A stretch of 54,490 bases of DNA from Clostridia bacterium (GTDB taxonomy: Bacteria > Bacillota > Clostridia > Christensenellales > UBA1242), in assembly GCA_017468205.1 (NCBI GenBank), contig JAFUJK010000058.1:1-54490 (forward strand), in the 5' to 3' direction. Positions 14,931 through 24,160 of the stretch are shown in pieces. Position 1 is the stretch's first letter. Every line of letters starts with the position of its first letter. The translations under genes and the position numbers were made by a program. Below the pieces are notes generated by a model. It ran no database searches, was not told where the DNA came from, and saw only the letters and a list, made by a program, of their open reading frames with translations.

Positions 14931-15479
14931 ATGAATTTTAATAGAAATTGTTGTCGAAATACTTCGCGTTGTTGTGGAAGTGGAGAGCCTTTTTTCTGTC
15001 CGCGTTTGCGTTCCTATGTGATTCGTGGTCCACGTGGGGCAACGGGAGAAACGGGACCACAAGGACCGCGTGGATTGCCTGGTGCAATAGTCGACTTTGG
15101 TAGTTTTTCCACGCCTAATAATGTTTTGGTGGCTAGCGGTTCAGATATTCCTTTTGAGGTAAATGTTGTTTTAAGTGGTACAAATATTCAACACGCACAA
15201 GGAGCTACATCTATTACTTTAAATAGTGGTACTTATATGATAAATTGGTCAACAGATGCGATTATCCCTGCTAGTGGAAACGTGTCCGTTGCGCTAACTG
15301 TTGGTGGTACTGTAAATGGTAATTCTAGAAGTGTTATTATGGGAGCAGTTGGGAATAGGGTGTCTTTAAATAGTGCAATTATTTTAACGTTTGGTACTTC
15401 AAATGTATTAACTTTGCGGAATATTGGTGCACAAACAACGTTTCAAAATGTATCGTTTACAATAGTAAAAATAGCATAA
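14931..15479 (+). CDS. Short collagen-like, BclA-type spore-surface protein
   Basis: A 182-residue protein in three parts. A short Cys-rich head (NCCRNTSRCCGSG) comes first. A collagen-like Gly-X-Y stretch follows (about 33-52: GPRGATGETGPQGPRGLPG). The last about 125 residues resemble the beta jelly-roll that trimerises BclA-type exosporium glycoproteins (ITLNSGTYMINW, VALTVGG, SAIILTFG). The Gly-X-Y run is very short, six repeats, compared with the dozens usual in BclA. AGAGG precedes ATG 14931. Flanking terminators make it a single-gene unit. A spore coat or exosporium role is inferred from the family and from the sporulation genes nearby. Confidence 0.75.
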   Translation: MNFNRNCCRNTSRCCGSGEPFFCPRLRSYVIRGPRGATGETGPQGPRGLPGAIVDFGSFSTPNNVLVASGSDIPFEVNVVLSGTNIQHAQGATSITLNSGTYMINWSTDAIIPASGNVSVALTVGGTVNGNSRSVIMGAVGNRVSLNSAIILTFGTSNVLTLRNIGAQTTFQNVSFTIVKIA

Positions 15480-15497
15480 TTAATTACATAAGTTATC

Positions 15498-15525
15498 AAG
15501 CATAATCTATGCTTTTTCTTTTTTT
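15498..15525 (+). terminator. Terminator after the collagen-like gene
   Basis: AAGCATA pairs with TATGCTT around ATC, followed by T-rich sequence. Confidence 0.75.
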
Positions 15526-15614
15526 AATTTTTTTTGGAAAACATAATGTTTTTTATAGCCTTAAAAATTTATTTGTGTTATAATTTTATTAAATTATACA
15601 AAAAGGAGAGAAAA

Positions 15615-16142
15615 GTGCCAGAAAAAGAAAAAACTACAAAACGCGCCCCAAAAAGCCTTAAAAAAGTAAGCGAAGCAAAAAAAGTTGACGAAATTATTGA
15701 AGATGTAAACGGAGTTGCTGAAAACAACATTGTTGAGGAGCAGGCTAATATTGTCGATAAAAAAGAGCTAGTTGAGGAACCAACAAAAGAAGAAAAATCA
15801 AAAATGAACGATACAGACATAACAAAACCATATGTCAACAACAGCAAGCCAGTAATTGAACTTGTATCTGCTTTGTCATACATTTTGTTTTTCTTGCCGT
15901 TTATTTTTTGTCGCCGTGAACCATTCGCACTTTATCACGCAAATCAGTCGCTGATTTTGTGGATTTTGATGTCAATCTTATATCTTTCTGTTGGTTTTAT
16001 AGATGAAATTAAACTTATAGCAATTCCTATTATTATCATTTTTCACGTTCTTGGAATTTTTTATGGAATGTACAATTCTGCACACGGAAGAGCGCGTCCT
16101 TTCTGGCTGATAGGTAAGTTAACAATAATCAAATGGCATTAA
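15615..16142 (+). CDS. Tic20/DUF4870-like membrane protein with charged N-terminus
   Basis: A 175-residue protein. I start it at GTG 15615 because AAGGAG (15603-15608) lies 6 bases upstream; an earlier in-frame ATG at 15534 precedes the promoter-like extended -10 at 15576-15584 and has no ribosome site. Residues 1-75 are Lys/Glu-rich and probably disordered. Residues about 80-165 hold three hydrophobic segments with the signature PFALYHANQSLILWI, as in DUF4870/Tic20-like proteins, whose function in bacteria is not established. The C-terminal GRARPFWLIGKLTII block also fits. It is followed by a terminator and has no operon partner. Confidence 0.7.
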   Translation: MPEKEKTTKRAPKSLKKVSEAKKVDEIIEDVNGVAENNIVEEQANIVDKKELVEEPTKEEKSKMNDTDITKPYVNNSKPVIELVSALSYILFFLPFIFCRREPFALYHANQSLILWILMSILYLSVGFIDEIKLIAIPIIIIFHVLGIFYGMYNSAHGRARPFWLIGKLTIIKWH

Positions 16143-16161
16143 TGTTTGTATAAAAATTAAT

Positions 16162-16198
16162 GAAAAAGAGGAGTATCTTAAAAATGCTCTTCTTTTTT
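16162..16198 (+). terminator. Terminator after the Tic20-like gene
   Basis: GAAAAAGAGGAGTAT pairs with ATGCTCTTCTTTTTT, including a few G-T pairs, around a short A-rich loop. Confidence 0.7.
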
Positions 16199-16408
16199 AC
16201 TTTTGTTTAGTTTTCCAGTATTTAACAGCAGAACTATTCGTAAAATTTATTGCATAGTACTGTGCGTATCTATGGTTTTTGATAAAAGTATTTTGCAATA
16301 TTTGTCGAATGTTGGTGAATTTGCTTTATTTTTATTCATCATTTTTGATGTTTTAAAGGGTTTTTGGCAAAAATCGCTTATAAATATTCAAAAAATACCC
16401 AAATTCGT

Positions 16409-16437
16409 TTGACTTTATTTATTATAATAAATATAAT
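16409..16437 (+). promoter_or_regulatory. Promoter of ftsA-ftsZ
   Basis: TTGACT (16409-16414), a 17-base spacer and TATAAT (16432-16437), about 44 bases before the ftsA start. Confidence 0.8.
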
Positions 16438-16480
16438 TAATGGTAAATAGGGCTAGTTTAACTAAAATAGGAGGTTTTTA

Positions 16481-17644
16481 ATGGTAAGAAAAAATATCGC
16501 CGTACTTGATTTCGGTTCAAGTCATATTTCAGTTTTGATTGGCGATAGAGGCGTTAATGGAACGTTTGACGTTAAGGGTTTTGCGCAGAGTTCGTATGCA
16601 GGTTTCTTAAATGGCGAAATTTTAGAGCCTCAAGCTTTAAGCCAAGTCTTGTGTAGCACGATAACAGTTGCAGAGCAAAATTCACGTTCAAAAATTTCTC
16701 ACCTTTATGTCGGAGTGCCTGCTGAATTTAGCATTTCTGAGGTAAGGACACAATGTGTTGAATATGGCAAGAAACGTAGAATAACCGAGCGCGAGATTGA
16801 ACAAGTTTTTGCGCAAGCTGATGAATTTGGTAGCAGTCCAACCCATTTGGTTATAAACCGAAGCCCAATCTACTATGAACTGGACAGCGGTGAACGCGTG
16901 ATTGACCCAAAGGGCAGGGTTACAACCGCACTTTGTGCAACATTAAGTTTTATGCTGTGTGAGCGGAATTTTGTAGGAACAATATCACAAGCAGTCCACG
17001 ATTTAAAAATCCCTTTTGTTGAATTTATTTCAGAAGTGTTGGCGGAATCAATGTTTTTATTGGAACCTGAACAACGCGACCAATGCTCAATTTTGGTGGA
17101 TTGTGGCTATCTTACAACTTCGGTGGCTGTTATTGTTGGTGATGGCGTAGTGCATATGAGAAGTTTTGCGTTGGGTGGTGGTCAAATCACTGCTGATTTA
17201 GCAGAAATGCTTGAAGCACCATTTGATGTTGCGGAAATATTAAAACAAAATATTACGCTGACGGGCAAACCAAGCGAGAATGAGAAAATGTCCGTAACTT
17301 ATAATGGAAATACATATCAGTATGATGCGTTGGCAGTTTATGAAATAACTCTGCGCAAAATCAAACAAATTGCAACAATGATAAACAAAAGTTTGGAGTC
17401 TTGTGAGTATGAGCGACCAGACTTTATCCCTGTGAATCTTACGGGCGGTGGGATTACATATATAAAAGGCGCTTGCGAAACGTTAAGGGAATTTATGGGT
17501 AAAGAAGTAAGAATTATTAACCCAGATGTTCCGCAAATGACAGAACCAATAAATAGTGCAGTCTTGGGGCTTTTGGACTTGGCATTAAGACAAAATCACG
17601 CAAGGTATTCACTTTTTATAAAAATTTTTAAAAAGCAATTTTAA
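16481..17644 (+). CDS. ftsA: Cell division protein FtsA
   Basis: Actin-like ATPase that tethers FtsZ to the membrane and recruits the divisome. The actin-fold phosphate motif DFGSSHISVLIGD (10-22) is present. The SHS2 1C domain spans about 80-165, the second phosphate segment is ILVDCGYLTTSVAVI (about 205-219), and the adenosine segment is VNLTGGGITYIKG (about 318-330). The C-terminus ends in an amphipathic stretch (YSLFIKIFKKQF), the expected membrane-targeting helix. Length 387 is slightly short of the usual 400-440. AGGAGG precedes ATG. It is followed by ftsZ after 22 bases in the normal order. Confidence 0.92.
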   Translation: MVRKNIAVLDFGSSHISVLIGDRGVNGTFDVKGFAQSSYAGFLNGEILEPQALSQVLCSTITVAEQNSRSKISHLYVGVPAEFSISEVRTQCVEYGKKRRITEREIEQVFAQADEFGSSPTHLVINRSPIYYELDSGERVIDPKGRVTTALCATLSFMLCERNFVGTISQAVHDLKIPFVEFISEVLAESMFLLEPEQRDQCSILVDCGYLTTSVAVIVGDGVVHMRSFALGGGQITADLAEMLEAPFDVAEILKQNITLTGKPSENEKMSVTYNGNTYQYDALAVYEITLRKIKQIATMINKSLESCEYERPDFIPVNLTGGGITYIKGACETLREFMGKEVRIINPDVPQMTEPINSAVLGLLDLALRQNHARYSLFIKIFKKQF

Positions 17645-17666
17645 AGCATAAATTGGAGGTATTATT

Positions 17667-18890
17667 ATGGAAACATACAACAACTATGGAATGAATCAAG
17701 GCAACATCAATCCTGTGGTAAAAATAAAAGTTATTGGTGTTGGTGGTGGCGGTAGCAATGCTGTAAATAGAATGATTGATGCAGGTATCAATGGCGTCGA
17801 ATTTATCGCAGTAAACACAGATAAACAGGCTTTACAAATTAGTAAGGCTGACTATCGTATTCAAATTGGTTCTAAATTAACTCGCGGATGGGGAGCTGGA
17901 GCAGACCCAGAAGTGGGTTATGCTGCTGCCGAGGAGAATTTGGAGGAATTGACACAGGCTGTAAGTGATGCGGACTTGGTGTTTATTACTGCTGGTATGG
18001 GTGGTGGTACTGGTACAGGTGCTGCTCCTATGATTGCGGGGCTTACTCGTGAAAAGGAAATCTTGACAATCGCCGTTGTTACAAAACCGTTTAACTTTGA
18101 AGGTAGACGCCGTATGGAAAATGCTGAAAAAGGTTTGGAAGCGTTGAGAAAAACGGTTGATTCTCTTGTTATTATCCCAAATGAAAAATTATTCAAACTT
18201 GTTCCAAAGGGTACAAGTATCGTTGATACATTCCGTTATGCGGATGATGTTTTAAGACAAGGTGTACAGGGAATTTCTAACCTTATTATCGAAAACTCTC
18301 TTATCAATCTTGACTTTGCTGACGTTAGAACAACAATGAAAAATCGTGGACTTGCTCATATGGGTATCGGTAGAGCAAAGGGCGAACGTAGAATTTTTGA
18401 GGCACTTTCGCAAGCTGTGTCTAGTCCATTGCTTGAAACAACAATCGAGGGCGCAACTGGTATCATTTTCAATGTTAAGGGTGGTACAAGTTTGCCTATT
18501 GACCAAGTTCACGAAGCAGCTGACCTTATGCGTGAAATTGTTGACCCAAATTGTAACATTATTTTTGGTGCAAGCATTGACGAATCTCTTGATGATAGTG
18601 TTGAAATTACAGTTATTGCAACAGGTTTTCAAGGTTCAGACCTGTTAGACCGCAATGAGCGTGAAGAAAATGACCACGTTTCTCAACAAAAATATGCAGA
18701 ATTCTTGGCTAGCAAAATTGAAAGTGGAAAAATGTCTGCAAACAATCTTGACGAAAGCGAAAAAGAATTGGTTGGTGGATATTCTCAAAACGTAAGCGCA
18801 CCAAATAATGCTGGTAAATCAAGTCGTATGTCTGTTGACTTTGATGAATCAGATATCCCTGCTTTTGTACGTAGATTGAGAGGTAAATAA
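17667..18890 (+). CDS. ftsZ: Cell division GTPase FtsZ
   Basis: Tubulin-like GTPase forming the division ring. The N-terminal GVGGGGSNAVNRM (24-36), the tubulin signature GGGTGTGAAP (112-121) and the T7-loop region LINLDFADV (about 205-213) are all intact, so an active GTPase is expected. After a linker of about 65 residues, the C-terminal peptide DIPAFVRRLRGK (396-407) matches the segment that binds FtsA and other partners. Length is typical. GGAGG lies upstream of ATG 17667. Probably co-transcribed with ftsA from 16409; a terminator follows. Confidence 0.97.
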   Translation: METYNNYGMNQGNINPVVKIKVIGVGGGGSNAVNRMIDAGINGVEFIAVNTDKQALQISKADYRIQIGSKLTRGWGAGADPEVGYAAAEENLEELTQAVSDADLVFITAGMGGGTGTGAAPMIAGLTREKEILTIAVVTKPFNFEGRRRMENAEKGLEALRKTVDSLVIIPNEKLFKLVPKGTSIVDTFRYADDVLRQGVQGISNLIIENSLINLDFADVRTTMKNRGLAHMGIGRAKGERRIFEALSQAVSSPLLETTIEGATGIIFNVKGGTSLPIDQVHEAADLMREIVDPNCNIIFGASIDESLDDSVEITVIATGFQGSDLLDRNEREENDHVSQQKYAEFLASKIESGKMSANNLDESEKELVGGYSQNVSAPNNAGKSSRMSVDFDESDIPAFVRRLRGK

Positions 18891-18916
18891 TAATAAATTG
18901 TTTTAAAATTGCAAAT

Positions 18917-18950
18917 AATAGGCATATGTGTTTTATGCCTATTTTATTTT
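18917..18950 (+). terminator. Terminator after ftsZ
   Basis: AATAGGCATA pairs with TATGCCTATT around a 7-base loop and is followed by TTATTTT. Confidence 0.8.
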
Positions 18951-18970
18951 GGTAAAAAGTGCGTATTTGA

Positions 18971-18999
18971 TTGACGTTTTTCTATTTTTTAATTATAAT
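18971..18999 (+). promoter_or_regulatory. Promoter of the 19030 lipoprotein
   Basis: TTGACG (18971-18976), a 17-base spacer and TATAAT (18994-18999). Confidence 0.75.
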
Positions 19000-19029
19000 T
19001 ATAATTAAGATTATTTTGGGAGAAGTGAA

Positions 19030-20583
19030 ATGAGAAAGTCTTTGCTTTTTCTAGCACCTTTCTTGGTCGTTGCAATTTGCTTGTTTTCAGGTTGTGGACA
19101 AACTCCGCCTCCTACGATAGACTCAATTTCTTTTAATTGTGAGGAACAAATCTATCTAAAAATGGGCACAACGCAAGAAGCAACTGCTAGTGCGATTGTT
19201 GTAACAAATAGCCAGAAAGACATTTTGTTTAGTTATGACACCGATGTGATTGATTATAATCAGGATACTGGTGTGATAACTCCTGTTGATGCTGGTACAA
19301 CATATTTGCTTGCACAAACAGGCGAAAGTTCTGCTCAGGTTAAAGTGGTTGTTGAACGTGCGGTTTATTGTATTGATTTTGAACTGGCTTCAAGTTATAG
19401 AGTTAAGTTGAATGGTAATAAGGAAAGCACTGCAATAATTCCATCAGTTGGCAATGGCTATAATATGGGTTATGAATTTGAATCGCTTGCTCCGTCTGTT
19501 GCTACTGTTAATAGTGAAGGTATTGTTACTCCAATATCCGAGGGTGAGGCAATTGTTCGAGTTTATGCTAAAAGTGGTTGCGTGGGAAGTTCTTATACGA
19601 AAATATCTCGCACAACTAAAATAATCGTTGAAAAAGTTGCAACGCAATATAAAATTGAATTGTTGGATAGCGATTTAAATCCAATGTCTGCAATTAAAAA
19701 TAGTTCAGGTATTGATAACTATTATTTATATTCACCAAATGAAAGTTTAAAGCCGTTCTATATTTTGAAAATCTCCTCGGATATTTCTCTTAAAGATGCT
19801 GTGCATAAATTGCTTTTTGTTAGTCAGGAATTGGACGAAAGTAAGAATAGTGCGGACTATCTTGATTTCAACGCGGAATTGCAGGCTTATCGTTCAATAA
19901 GTAATGACGAGCGCACGGTATATATGCCTTTTTATGCCGTTTCTAGCGGAATTATTCAATATACATTCTGTGATGCGGGGCTAAATCATAGTGAATGGTT
20001 AACGTCAGATTCGATTCATATTATTGTTAGTCCTATGTGCGAACAAATTAAATTTGTTTCTCCGCTTGAAAATGATATTGCTTATATAACGGATAAATCA
20101 ATCAATTTTAGTGTTGAGGTTGATATGGGTGAATGCTTTGGTGGTTTTGCAATTTCGTCAACGGATAACTTCAAAAGCATTGAAATAACTGGTAATGAAA
20201 TAAATATTGATGTGGAAACAACTGGATTTTATTCTTTCACGATTACATCAAATGACCCAATGAAGAAAATGGCAACTTATAGTTTTGAGGTGAGAAGACA
20301 ATGGCCTCAAACCTCAAATTTTGTTTGTGTTTCAACAAAAAGCGTTGAGTTAGATGTCGATGATTATGTGGTGATTGAATACAAATTAAGCAGTTCAACT
20401 TCGGACACATTCTATTGTATCACAACAGATAGTGTTGGAAATGAGGTAAGTACTGACGGCATTTCGATTAATCCAATGACAGGGAATGTCTATGTTGAGG
20501 CAGTTAAATCAGGGCAATATTACATCGTAATTACGAATGGAAATCACTTAAATTCGGACATTGTTTCTATTTTGGTTAAATAA
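19030..20583 (+). CDS. Secreted lipoprotein with bacterial Ig-like domains
   Basis: A 517-residue exported lipoprotein. The N-terminus has a basic start, a hydrophobic core and the lipobox FSGC with the acylated cysteine at residue 22. Two Big_2-like domains are suggested at about 30-115 (ending TTYLLAQTGESSAQVKVVV) and 115-205 (VATVNSEGIVTPISEGEAIVRVYA). Further beta-rich domains follow to the end, without a known enzymatic motif. No cell-wall sorting signal is present, so the lipid holds it at the membrane. GGGAG precedes ATG. It has its own promoter. It shares its Ig-domain style with the giant lipoprotein at 32879. Role unknown; adhesion or envelope structure is likely. Confidence 0.75.
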   Translation: MRKSLLFLAPFLVVAICLFSGCGQTPPPTIDSISFNCEEQIYLKMGTTQEATASAIVVTNSQKDILFSYDTDVIDYNQDTGVITPVDAGTTYLLAQTGESSAQVKVVVERAVYCIDFELASSYRVKLNGNKESTAIIPSVGNGYNMGYEFESLAPSVATVNSEGIVTPISEGEAIVRVYAKSGCVGSSYTKISRTTKIIVEKVATQYKIELLDSDLNPMSAIKNSSGIDNYYLYSPNESLKPFYILKISSDISLKDAVHKLLFVSQELDESKNSADYLDFNAELQAYRSISNDERTVYMPFYAVSSGIIQYTFCDAGLNHSEWLTSDSIHIIVSPMCEQIKFVSPLENDIAYITDKSINFSVEVDMGECFGGFAISSTDNFKSIEITGNEINIDVETTGFYSFTITSNDPMKKMATYSFEVRRQWPQTSNFVCVSTKSVELDVDDYVVIEYKLSSSTSDTFYCITTDSVGNEVSTDGISINPMTGNVYVEAVKSGQYYIVITNGNHLNSDIVSILVK

Positions 20584-20604
20584 TAGTAAATTAAGGTCAA
20601 AAGT

Positions 20605-20634
20605 TTGACAATTAATATAATTTTTTTATATAAT
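20605..20634 (+). promoter_or_regulatory. Promoter of the 20681 surface-protein operon
   Basis: TTGACA (20605-20610), an 18-base spacer and TATAAT (20629-20634). A small inverted repeat, GTCAAA-AG-TTTGAC, overlaps the -35 box. Confidence 0.7.
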
Positions 20635-20680
20635 TTTAGATAATGAGTTATACTAAACGTAAGATATAGGGGGTATAAAA

Positions 20681-23600
20681 ATGTCAAAAGGTAAATCGCT
20701 GTTAAATGCGTTGACAATAGTCGGGTATGTGTTTGTAGGGCTGTTTGTTTTTGTTGCAGTGTATTTGGGGATTGCATATGCTGCGGGATATTTTAATCCA
20801 CATAAAGAGCCTGTTTTAGGTTTGAAGTTCAATACAGAAGAAACTATTGTGATTAGTGAAAATGGCGGTACTTTTGAACTTAAAGTTGTGGATATAAACG
20901 CAACTATTACAAACAATCCCGACGGTACACAAACTATTGACGACAAGGCTACCCCCGTTGACGTCAAATTAACCGTGCGTAATATGTCGGGTACAATTGA
21001 TAACTCTATTATTTCAGTCCCAGAGATTGTTACAATGGGTGAGGCTTTTTCAGTTGAAGCAGTAATTGATGAAACTGATGGATATGATTGTAATCGTGGT
21101 GGCGATTGTTATATTGTTGCTGAAACAACTGACGGCACATTCCGTTCTCAATCACTTGCTGTTTTTGTTGATGTTCCTGTAAAAGAAATTGAAGTTTTAG
21201 CAAAAAATCCAGTCAATGGTAGTGCAATCGACCTTGCGACTGCTGACTTTATCTACGGCGACTCCGTTCAACTTGTAACAAATGTTTATCCAACTCGCGC
21301 TCTTAATCCTCATAGAAATGGCGATGCTAGTGATAATAAGGTTGTTACATTCACATCAGATGAAACAGCTCACGCATCAGTTGGTCTTAATACTGGGCTT
21401 GTAAATGTTACATATCGCGATGATAGTGCAGGCGATGAGCCAGTTGTTGACCCAGAATTTGCAAATATTACCATATCTATTCAAGATGTTTACGACTCAA
21501 CGAAAGCTGAAATTGTTCCAACAGAATGTCAATTAAGATTGTTCCCTATACAACTTAAAAGCATCATTATTCAAAATAATGACTATGAAGCGGAAAATTC
21601 AATAGTTAAGACAGCTTTGCATTTTGATAATAATACACCATTGCGTTTCTCTGCAACTGACACGGGAGTCGAGGGAGTTATAAACCTTGACTTGTATCTT
21701 GAACCAACCAAGAGTAATGAGTACAATGCTTCAAACCCACTATATGAACAACTTGGAGATTTCTATATAAAAGTGTCAAACTCATTTACTCGTGGTGATG
21801 TTTCTTGGAATGCGGAAAATCCTCCTTTGGATTGTTATTGTGATACAGAAACGGGTATTTGGACAATCGTTCCATTGAGAACCCAAGAGCCAGACGAGGA
21901 GATAACTTTGGAGTTTGGTATTGGTAATCACACTATTGTTACAACTCGCGCCGTTGAAATTGAGTTTAGCACACCAGAAAACTTTACTTTTGTAAATGGC
22001 GAAACTGCAATTGGTCAAAATGAAGTTGTTGACCTCACAATAGTAAAAGACGGCGATATTATTTCGTCTAATGCTGACTTTATTGTAACTAGTACATATA
22101 ACACAGAGAAGAATCCAACTTTCTCAAAATTTGTTTACTTTATTGATACTTCAACTTTAACAAATGAAACAGGAAGCCTTGTTGTTGATGCTAATGACGA
22201 AACAGGTGAACTTGTATTGCACCAAAAAACTGACGGCGAAGGTATGGTTGTTATAGGTGAAGCACTCAAAGCACTTGGCGCTGGTAATATCAAAGTAAGA
22301 CCGTACGTTGTTCGCACAAATAAGAATGGACAACCAATCGACTGCGACTATAATGTTATAACTGATGCTACTGGTTTTGTTGAATATTCGCCAACAACAG
22401 CAATAACCGATGCTGCGGGTAAATATATTGTTTATAATACTGCAAATACTTATAATTCATTGAATGTGAAAGTTACCGAAAAATTGCAACAATTTAAGAT
22501 TTATGGTTCAACTGATTTCAATGATGAAAATGAATTGACAAACAACACCGAACTTGAAATTGGAACTCAAGACTATAACGCAAAGACTTTATATGCCGTT
22601 CCAAACTCTCCGCTTTCATTGCCTACCAGTGCGACTTATGAAGAGTGGAGTGCGATAAACGGAAACTTTACGTTCCTTCTTTCAAGTGTTGCTGGTGGCG
22701 GTGATGGTGAACTCTTTGTGCCACAAAATGAAATTACTTTTGTAGAAGACGAAACATCGGGATATGTGCGCTATCTTGCATTTAAAGTGTACACAAAGGA
22801 TGCTGTTGAAATTAAGAGTAATGTAAGCATTTATCTTGATTTAGATGCAAGCACGAGTCTTGATGACTACTCTGTTTCAAACGAAATTATTGTTTCTGCT
22901 AAAAATATACCTATCTCATCAATAGCATTAAAGAATGCATCAGAACACGGAATTGCAACAGGCTTGGGAGCATATTACAACATCAATGATTGGCAACTTA
23001 ATCTTGATATTTCAACTTCTGCTTATACCTACGGGAAAAAATCTTATCTTAAAATAGGTTGGAAAACAAGTAACAACAAGAATATTATTATTCCAAATCT
23101 GACTTACGTTGCTCCTGAAAAGTGGGCGGAAGCTGGATTTAAGCCAAGCACGGCGTCAAAATATATTAATTTCCTTGCGTTTGATGTTACTACACAATAC
23201 ACTTACAATGAAGAGTCAATGGGCACTATCTATGACTTGTTGGATACAACATATACAGATCCGGCTAAAGAAAAATGGAAATGGGAAACTATAAAGAATT
23301 TAGTAAACTCTACATCTAAAAATACTTATGCTTCAATAGTAAATATTGGTGCAACAGATGACCCAGAAAATAAAGAAGATTTGGATACGCAAACAATCCA
23401 GTTTAAGTTCAATGAAAAACTCGCTGATAATTACAAATTGTTTATGGTGTACTCTATTTATGAGGATATCTATAATGTAGACGAGGCAACTTATGATGCT
23501 GGTGGCGATGTAAAACCTATATTTGTTAGACTTGACTATGCTTTGCCTGCTGTGCATTTCTTTACGGAGGGGTGTGTAAGCCCTGTTGCAGGAGATAATA

Positions 23601-24148
23601 ATACGATTGCATTGGCAGAAGACTCTCGCGACTTCTTCTTCTATGACCAGACCTTCTTTAAGGCTCTTGCTTACGACCCAACATCAGGTGCAAAATATAC
23701 AGATGCAACATATGACTTTGAGAAAGGCTCGCTTGTGGATAAGGCAAATTTCAGGACGATGTTTACTGATATTAGTACTGAAACAACTATAACAGATGGC
23801 TTCTATGCTTCGTGCTTCGGCGGCGATAAGGACTACTTCAACTTTGAATTGGCTAGCGAGGAGAGTTTGCCAGAGGAACTTAATGGTTACTATCTCAAGA
23901 TTTCCCTAAAACCAGCATATAGTGTTATTGCTGATACAGATGGGGCTGTAAATAACTATTCATTAACTCAAACTCGCGTTGTAAACTTTGTTGCTGATGC
24001 TTGGTGGGACGACGCAAAGTGGGAGGCATTTGGCAAGGCAACAGACGCGGAGAAGAGTGCTTATAGCGGTTACTTCTCAAATGTTTATTCAGTAGAAAAT
24101 GACTATGTAATTAACTTCATTGGCGAGAGTTTGAAGATAGCACAATAA
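20681..24148 (+). CDS. Large membrane-anchored surface protein, 1155 aa
   Basis: A large secreted protein held by an N-terminal membrane helix (about 12-36) with few positive charges after it, so most of the chain should be outside. The rest is beta-rich, acidic and Thr/Asn-rich, with Ig-like stretches such as FTSDETAHASVGLNTGLVNV (about 223-242). No enzymatic motif or sorting signal was seen. GGGGG lies about 7 bases before ATG 20681. It begins a likely operon with the acetyltransferase-like, DUF6320 and Sel1-like genes: only 12 bases separate its stop from the next start, with no terminator between. Family not recognised. Confidence 0.7.
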   Translation: MSKGKSLLNALTIVGYVFVGLFVFVAVYLGIAYAAGYFNPHKEPVLGLKFNTEETIVISENGGTFELKVVDINATITNNPDGTQTIDDKATPVDVKLTVRNMSGTIDNSIISVPEIVTMGEAFSVEAVIDETDGYDCNRGGDCYIVAETTDGTFRSQSLAVFVDVPVKEIEVLAKNPVNGSAIDLATADFIYGDSVQLVTNVYPTRALNPHRNGDASDNKVVTFTSDETAHASVGLNTGLVNVTYRDDSAGDEPVVDPEFANITISIQDVYDSTKAEIVPTECQLRLFPIQLKSIIIQNNDYEAENSIVKTALHFDNNTPLRFSATDTGVEGVINLDLYLEPTKSNEYNASNPLYEQLGDFYIKVSNSFTRGDVSWNAENPPLDCYCDTETGIWTIVPLRTQEPDEEITLEFGIGNHTIVTTRAVEIEFSTPENFTFVNGETAIGQNEVVDLTIVKDGDIISSNADFIVTSTYNTEKNPTFSKFVYFIDTSTLTNETGSLVVDANDETGELVLHQKTDGEGMVVIGEALKALGAGNIKVRPYVVRTNKNGQPIDCDYNVITDATGFVEYSPTTAITDAAGKYIVYNTANTYNSLNVKVTEKLQQFKIYGSTDFNDENELTNNTELEIGTQDYNAKTLYAVPNSPLSLPTSATYEEWSAINGNFTFLLSSVAGGGDGELFVPQNEITFVEDETSGYVRYLAFKVYTKDAVEIKSNVSIYLDLDASTSLDDYSVSNEIIVSAKNIPISSIALKNASEHGIATGLGAYYNINDWQLNLDISTSAYTYGKKSYLKIGWKTSNNKNIIIPNLTYVAPEKWAEAGFKPSTASKYINFLAFDVTTQYTYNEESMGTIYDLLDTTYTDPAKEKWKWETIKNLVNSTSKNTYASIVNIGATDDPENKEDLDTQTIQFKFNEKLADNYKLFMVYSIYEDIYNVDEATYDAGGDVKPIFVRLDYALPAVHFFTEGCVSPVAGDNNTIALAEDSRDFFFYDQTFFKALAYDPTSGAKYTDATYDFEKGSLVDKANFRTMFTDISTETTITDGFYASCFGGDKDYFNFELASEESLPEELNGYYLKISLKPAYSVIADTDGAVNNYSLTQTRVVNFVADAWWDDAKWEAFGKATDAEKSAYSGYFSNVYSVENDYVINFIGESLKIAQ

Positions 24149-24160
24149 TTGGAGCAGAAA

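Larger units (their letters stand above)
16143..16480 (+). other. Intergenic region before ftsA
   Basis: This 338-base gap holds a terminator (about 16160-16197, AAGAGGAGTAT against ATGCTCTTCTT with G-T pairs) and the ftsA promoter. A hydrophobic 69-codon frame (16203-16412) begins with TTG, has no ribosome site and overlaps the -35 region, so I do not call it a gene. Confidence 0.6.

Noticed and set aside
16203..16412. Hydrophobic 69-codon frame before ftsA
   Set aside because: TTG start, no ribosome site, and its end overlaps the ftsA promoter -35.
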